From Gemmatimonadota bacterium (GTDB lineage Bacteria > Gemmatimonadota > Gemmatimonadetes > Longimicrobiales > Longimicrobiaceae): a stretch of 9,317 bases of DNA. Positions within the stretch are counted from its first letter, which is position 1. Each line of letters starts with the position of its first letter. The translations under genes and the position numbers were made by a program. Location of the stretch: assembly GCA_019348475.1 (NCBI GenBank), contig JAHWJJ010000152.1, forward strand, positions 1 through 9,317, given 5' to 3'. This document shows positions 6,457 to 9,317 of this stretch, piece by piece. Under the pieces are notes generated by a model. The model saw nothing but the letters and a program-made list of their open reading frames with translations, ran no database searches and was not told the DNA's origin.

Positions 6457-6971
6457 GCAAGCTGCGCACGGGCGTGCTGGGGGTGTTCCCCCACCTGGAC
6501 ACCGCCACGGCCGCCATCCGGCGGCTGCGCAAGGAGGGGTTCGAGCTGACGGTCTACTCGCCCACCCCTCGCCACGAGGTAGAGGAGGCGCTGGGTACCA
6601 AGGAGAGCCCGGTCCGCATCTTTACCCTGGTGGGCGCGTTCACGGGGACGGCGGCGGGAACGGCGCTGGCCACCTGGGCGTCGATCGAGTGGCCGCTGGT
6701 GGTGGGCGGCAAGTCCATCATCGCGCTGCCGGCGTTCAGCGTCATCATGTTCGAGCTCACCATTCTGCTGGGCGCGCTCAGCACGGTGGCGGGGCTCTTC
6801 ATCCTGGGCCGCATTCCCCACCTGGGCCCGGCCGAGGCGCCCATGTACCACCCGTCGTTCACGGCGGGCAACTTTGGCGTGTTCGCGCACGCCCCCCGCG
6901 ACCGCTACGGCGACGTGCAGCGGATCATGAGCGAGAGCGGATCGGAGGAGGTGCTCGTTGACCAGCGCTAA
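6453..6971 (+). CDS. actD: ACIII subunit ActD (DUF3341 family)
   Basis: A 172-residue membrane subunit without cofactor. In ACIII structures ActD packs beside ActC and ActF and is thought to steady the membrane part. The family pattern is clear: GVLGVFPHLDTATAAIRRL (7-25), the VYSPTPRHEVEEAL segment (34-47), a first hydrophobic helix at about 56-77, the WPLVVGGKS motif (80-88), PAFSVIMFEL (93-102) opening a second helix at about 98-119, and HPSF (133-136) near the C-terminus. The start overlaps the actC stop by four bases (ATGA) and is preceded by gggagg at 6443-6448. Its last 14 bases overlap actE. Confidence 0.93.
   Translation: MSKLRTGVLGVFPHLDTATAAIRRLRKEGFELTVYSPTPRHEVEEALGTKESPVRIFTLVGAFTGTAAGTALATWASIEWPLVVGGKSIIALPAFSVIMFELTILLGALSTVAGLFILGRIPHLGPAEAPMYHPSFTAGNFGVFAHAPRDRYGDVQRIMSESGSEEVLVDQR
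6944..6950 (+). promoter_or_regulatory. Ribosome binding site deciding the TTG start of actE
   Basis: A perfect ggaggag lies inside actD, seven bases before TTG at 6958. No ATG or GTG in the actE frame lies nearby, and the next ATG (codon 30) would remove the signal peptide, so this SD is the main support for the TTG start. Confidence 0.75.
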
Positions 6972-7650
6972 CCTGGCGCGCGCGGCGGCGTTCACCGCCG
7001 CCTTCACGCTCTCCGCCGCGTGCACCGACTGGGCGGGGTACGACATGGACGTTGCGGCCGGCGCGGTGCCGGCGTTCAGCACCATGCGCAGCGACGTCAC
7101 CCCCGATCCGTACCAGATGGTGCGCGAGCCGGTGCCGGGGACGGTGCCCTCGCTGCACCCGCTGGGCGACGTGCCGGCGCCGTACACGCAGTCGCAGATC
7201 GACAGCATCGCGCCCACGCTCACCAACCCGCTGCCGCGCAACGCGCAGGTGCTGGCGCGGGGCAAGCTGCAGTACGAGCGCAACTGCTCCGTGTGCCACG
7301 GCGCGCTGGGCGACGGCCAGGGGAGCGTGATCGACGCGCAGACCAAGTTTCCGTACGCGCCGGCGCTGAACGCGGGCCCCTCGCAGGCCCACTCCGACGG
7401 CTACCTGTACGCGGTGATCGATGTGGGCCGCGGCCTGATGCCCCCGTACGGCCCCCGCATGACGCACCTGGACCGCTGGGCAGTGGTCAGCTACCTGCGG
7501 CAGCTGCAGGGCACGCTGGAAACGCGCAACCCGCCGCCGCCGGTGTCGCCGGTGGGGGCGCGCGTGGACCAGGTGCCCGCCGTGGAGCCGCAGCCGACCG
7601 CGACCCCGCCGGCGACGGTGGAAAACCGTCCCCCCAGCACCGTGCCCTGA
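6958..7650 (+). CDS. actE: ACIII subunit ActE, monoheme cytochrome c lipoprotein
   Basis: A 230-residue periplasmic-side cytochrome c that carries electrons in ACIII alongside ActA. A short lipoprotein-type signal ends at LSAAC with C22 as the probable lipidated residue. A single heme site CSVCH (C110, C113, H114) is followed by RGLMPPYG with M161 as the expected sixth ligand, giving a His/Met class I cytochrome c domain at roughly 94-185. The C-terminal 40 residues are Pro-rich (NPPPPVSPVG onward) and probably disordered. The initiation codon is TTG at 6958, supported by the SD at 6944-6950. The start lies within actD (14-base overlap), so its translation is probably coupled to actD. Thirteen bases separate it from actF. 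Confidence 0.93.
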   Translation: MTSANLARAAAFTAAFTLSAACTDWAGYDMDVAAGAVPAFSTMRSDVTPDPYQMVREPVPGTVPSLHPLGDVPAPYTQSQIDSIAPTLTNPLPRNAQVLARGKLQYERNCSVCHGALGDGQGSVIDAQTKFPYAPALNAGPSQAHSDGYLYAVIDVGRGLMPPYGPRMTHLDRWAVVSYLRQLQGTLETRNPPPPVSPVGARVDQVPAVEPQPTATPPATVENRPPSTVP

Positions 7651-7663
7651 CCGCAAGCGAGAG

Positions 7664-9016
7664 ATGGCTCACAACGATACGTATCCGCCGCGCGACCTGC
7701 CGCTGCGGTTCGCGGCCCCCTCGGCGCTGGTGACCTTCGGAGGCCTGCTGCTGGCGCTGCTGGCCGTGCTCCTGTTCGCCTGGAGGGTGATCTACGGCGA
7801 CAAAGCCGCGGCCGCGCGGGCGTGGAACGCGCTGCACTTCAACTGGATGTTCTGGTCGTCGGTGGCGATCGGGATGGTGATCTTCGCGGTGGCGCTGCAC
7901 CTGACCAACGCCCGCTGGGCCTGGTCCATCAAGCGCTTTCCGCTGGGCGGGGTGGCGTTCCTTCCCGTGTCGCTGATCCTGTTTCCGATCATGCTGTTCG
8001 GCGGCAGGCACGTGTACTTTCACCACTGGCTGCCGCACGAGGAGGACGGGCACGTGGTGAACCCGATGGCCGGCGATGCCATCCTTGAAGCCAAGGCGGG
8101 GTGGCTGGACTTTCCCTTCCTGATGGGACGCGACCTGGTGGCGCTGCTGGTGCTGTACGGACTGGCCACGCTCTTCGCGTACCACCAGCTGCGGCCGGAC
8201 GTGCACGGGCTGGACCGGGCGGGGCGGCGCGGGTGGCCGTACGGGTGGCTGGGGCGCGGGGCGGGGGACGACGTGGCGGCGGTGGCGGCGGACAGCTACC
8301 GGCGCAACCAGAAGATCGGCGTGTTCGCCGCGCTGGCGTTCGCCTTCCTGTGGGGGCTGATCGCCATCGACATCGGGATGACCACGCTGCCGCACTTCTT
8401 CAGCACCATGTTCCCGGTGGCGTTCTTCGTCAGCGCCTTTCACTCGGCGCTGGCGATGACGATCGTGATGGTGGTGATCTACCGGCGGTCGCTGCGGCTG
8501 GAGCCGTGGATCACGGCGCGCCAGTTCCACGACATCGGCAAGCTGCTGTTCGCCTTCGCCGTGTTCTGGATGTACATCAACTGGTCGCAGTACGTGGTGA
8601 TCTGGTACGGCCTGCTGCCGCACGAGCAGGAGTACTTCGTCCGCAAGTTCAACGCGCCGTTCGGGCCGGTGGTGATGGCCGCGGTGATGATGATCTTCGT
8701 GCTGCCCTTCTTCGGGCTGCTGCCGCGCTCCATCAAGAAGATGCCGGAGATCCTGGCGGGGTTCGCGGTGCTGGTGCTGATCGGCCACTGGCTGGAGCGC
8801 TTCCTCCTGGTGACGCCCAACATCTTCGACGACCTGCACGCGCTGCCGCTGGGGCTGCTGGAGATCGGGATGGCGCTCGGGTTCCTGGGAGCGTTCGTGG
8901 CGTGCTACACCTGGTTCCTGCGCACCTTCCCGGTGCTGCCGTCACCGGTGTCGCTGGCGGCGGTCCCCACCGGCCTGGTGAGCGTCGGCGCCCGCACCAA
9001 GGTCGCCGAGGTCTGA
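7664..9016 (+). CDS. actF: ACIII subunit ActF, second NrfD/PsrC-type membrane protein
   Basis: A 450-residue integral membrane protein related in fold to ActC. In the complex it pairs with ActC and has been proposed to provide a second quinone or proton pathway. Ten hydrophobic segments can be drawn at about 19-41, 58-80, 94-113, 153-173, 218-236, 247-273, 290-314, 331-353, 362-384 and 396-419. The loop between segments 3 and 4 contains a His/acid-rich stretch (HVYFHHWLPHEEDGH, 116-130) leading into KAGWLDFPFLMGRD (144-157), a block I recognise from ActF proteins. FWMYINWSQY (301-310) and GHWLERF (374-380) are further conserved blocks. The SD is weak (gcgagag directly before the ATG). It is the last gene of the operon; the stop is followed after 66 bases by a strong hairpin. 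Confidence 0.93.
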   Translation: MAHNDTYPPRDLPLRFAAPSALVTFGGLLLALLAVLLFAWRVIYGDKAAAARAWNALHFNWMFWSSVAIGMVIFAVALHLTNARWAWSIKRFPLGGVAFLPVSLILFPIMLFGGRHVYFHHWLPHEEDGHVVNPMAGDAILEAKAGWLDFPFLMGRDLVALLVLYGLATLFAYHQLRPDVHGLDRAGRRGWPYGWLGRGAGDDVAAVAADSYRRNQKIGVFAALAFAFLWGLIAIDIGMTTLPHFFSTMFPVAFFVSAFHSALAMTIVMVVIYRRSLRLEPWITARQFHDIGKLLFAFAVFWMYINWSQYVVIWYGLLPHEQEYFVRKFNAPFGPVVMAAVMMIFVLPFFGLLPRSIKKMPEILAGFAVLVLIGHWLERFLLVTPNIFDDLHALPLGLLEIGMALGFLGAFVACYTWFLRTFPVLPSPVSLAAVPTGLVSVGARTKVAEV

Positions 9017-9082
9017 GCGGCGGGGCTGCGGCGAGGGCTGATGCGGCGCGACGCCGAACCCGCTGGACGGAGGAGATGACGA

Positions 9083-9118
9083 CGATCCCGCGGCTTCCGT
9101 ACGGAGGCCGCGGGATCG
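9083..9118 (+). terminator. Strong hairpin after actF, candidate operon end
   Basis: Bases 9083-9094 (cgatcccgcggc) are perfectly complementary to 9107-9118. The interior (9095-9106) continues the symmetry through ccgtacgg with one G-T wobble, so almost all 36 bases are palindromic. The sequence after it, gtgcttgtgggg, has no T-tract. In a high-GC genome this may still act as a terminator or as an mRNA 3'-end barrier. A smaller 5-bp stem (9044-9048 with 9052-9056) lies just before it. Confidence 0.5.
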
Positions 9119-9179
9119 GTGCTTGTGGGGAGCACGGGCATCGAATGCGGCGTTCCCGGACGGCGCGGCATCCCCCTGC

Positions 9180-9289
9180 CCCGGGTCGCACGCGCGGTCG
9201 CACACCCGGGTCGCGCCCGGGTTGAAACCCGGGGCTGGAACTGCCATAAGCCCCGCCCAATGCTCGCCAAAGGCTCGCAGGCGGGGCTT
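9180..9289. repeat. Composite palindromic intergenic repeat
   Basis: A 10-nt direct repeat cccgggtcgc occurs at 9180-9189 and 9205-9214. An inverted repeat cccgggtt/aacccggg follows (9216-9223 and 9226-9233, 2-nt centre), then a hairpin in which 9248-9257 (aagccccgcc) pairs with 9280-9289. That hairpin has inner pairings tgc/gca (9261-9263 with 9277-9279) and gcc/ggc (9266-9268 with 9272-9274). The compound design resembles dispersed REP-like elements, and no protein-coding gene is supported here. Whether it recurs elsewhere in the genome cannot be seen from this window. Confidence 0.5.
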
Positions 9290-9317
9290 CGACCGTGTGC
9301 CTCCGTGGCGTGCCGTC

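Noticed and set aside
9076..9225. Short open frame of 49 codons after actF
   Set aside because: The purine-rich stretch lies directly against the ATG, too close for a normal SD, and the frame runs through the palindrome and the repeat element with an Arg/Gly/Pro-rich product.

Overview
High-GC bacterial chromosome segment holding one complete, compact operon on the + strand for Alternative Complex III (ACIII), the quinol:electron-acceptor oxidoreductase that replaces cytochrome bc1 in many bacteria. It is preceded by an unlinked small CoA-binding-domain gene. The very high GC, the absence of any bc1 genes, the full ActA-F set and the style of the dispersed intergenic repeats (C/G-rich hairpins, 8-mer tandem arrays of the cactttcg/cactcacg type) suggest Gemmatimonadota, perhaps the Longimicrobium group. 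That taxonomic guess rests on recalled resemblance and was not tested by any search.

Layout. Bases 1-300 carry no gene: two strong hairpins (about 6-36 and 104-131) and a two-phase 8-bp tandem array (188-291). Bases 316-759 encode a 147-residue YccU-type CoA-binding protein with a good Shine-Dalgarno (SD) sequence. Bases 760-1070 are a structured intergenic region: a terminator-like hairpin (781-804), a long hairpin (814-851), a 19-nt operator-like palindrome (881-899), a plausible sigma70-type promoter (922-950) and a long leader hairpin capped by a GCGA tetraloop (1005-1043).

The operon follows: actA (1071-1769, pentaheme cytochrome c lipoprotein), actB (1806-5024, Tat-exported MopB-like plus four-cluster ferredoxin-like protein), actC (5026-6456, NrfD/PsrC-type 10-helix quinone subunit), actD (6453-6971, DUF3341, two helices), actE (6958-7650, monoheme cytochrome c lipoprotein with a TTG start) and actF (7664-9016, second NrfD/PsrC-type 10-helix subunit). 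Gaps are 36 nt or less, and actC/actD and actD/actE overlap, so the genes are almost certainly co-transcribed and partly translationally coupled. Bases 9017-9317 hold a 36-nt near-perfect hairpin (candidate transcript end) and a composite palindromic repeat, with no further gene.

How the parts work together (known for the family): the membrane subunits ActC and ActF, steadied by ActD, bind and oxidise menaquinol or ubiquinol. Electrons pass through the Fe-S clusters of ActB to the hemes of ActA and ActE and on to a cytochrome c or directly to a heme-copper oxidase. No oxidase, SCO or ActG/ActH-like gene is seen next to the operon here. The most useful second looks are the retained N-terminal four-cysteine motif of ActB (a possible extra Fe-S cluster), the structured actA leader with its upstream palindromes, and the tandem array before the CoA-binding gene. 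I see no sign of a wholly new system; the core content is a recognised respiratory complex.
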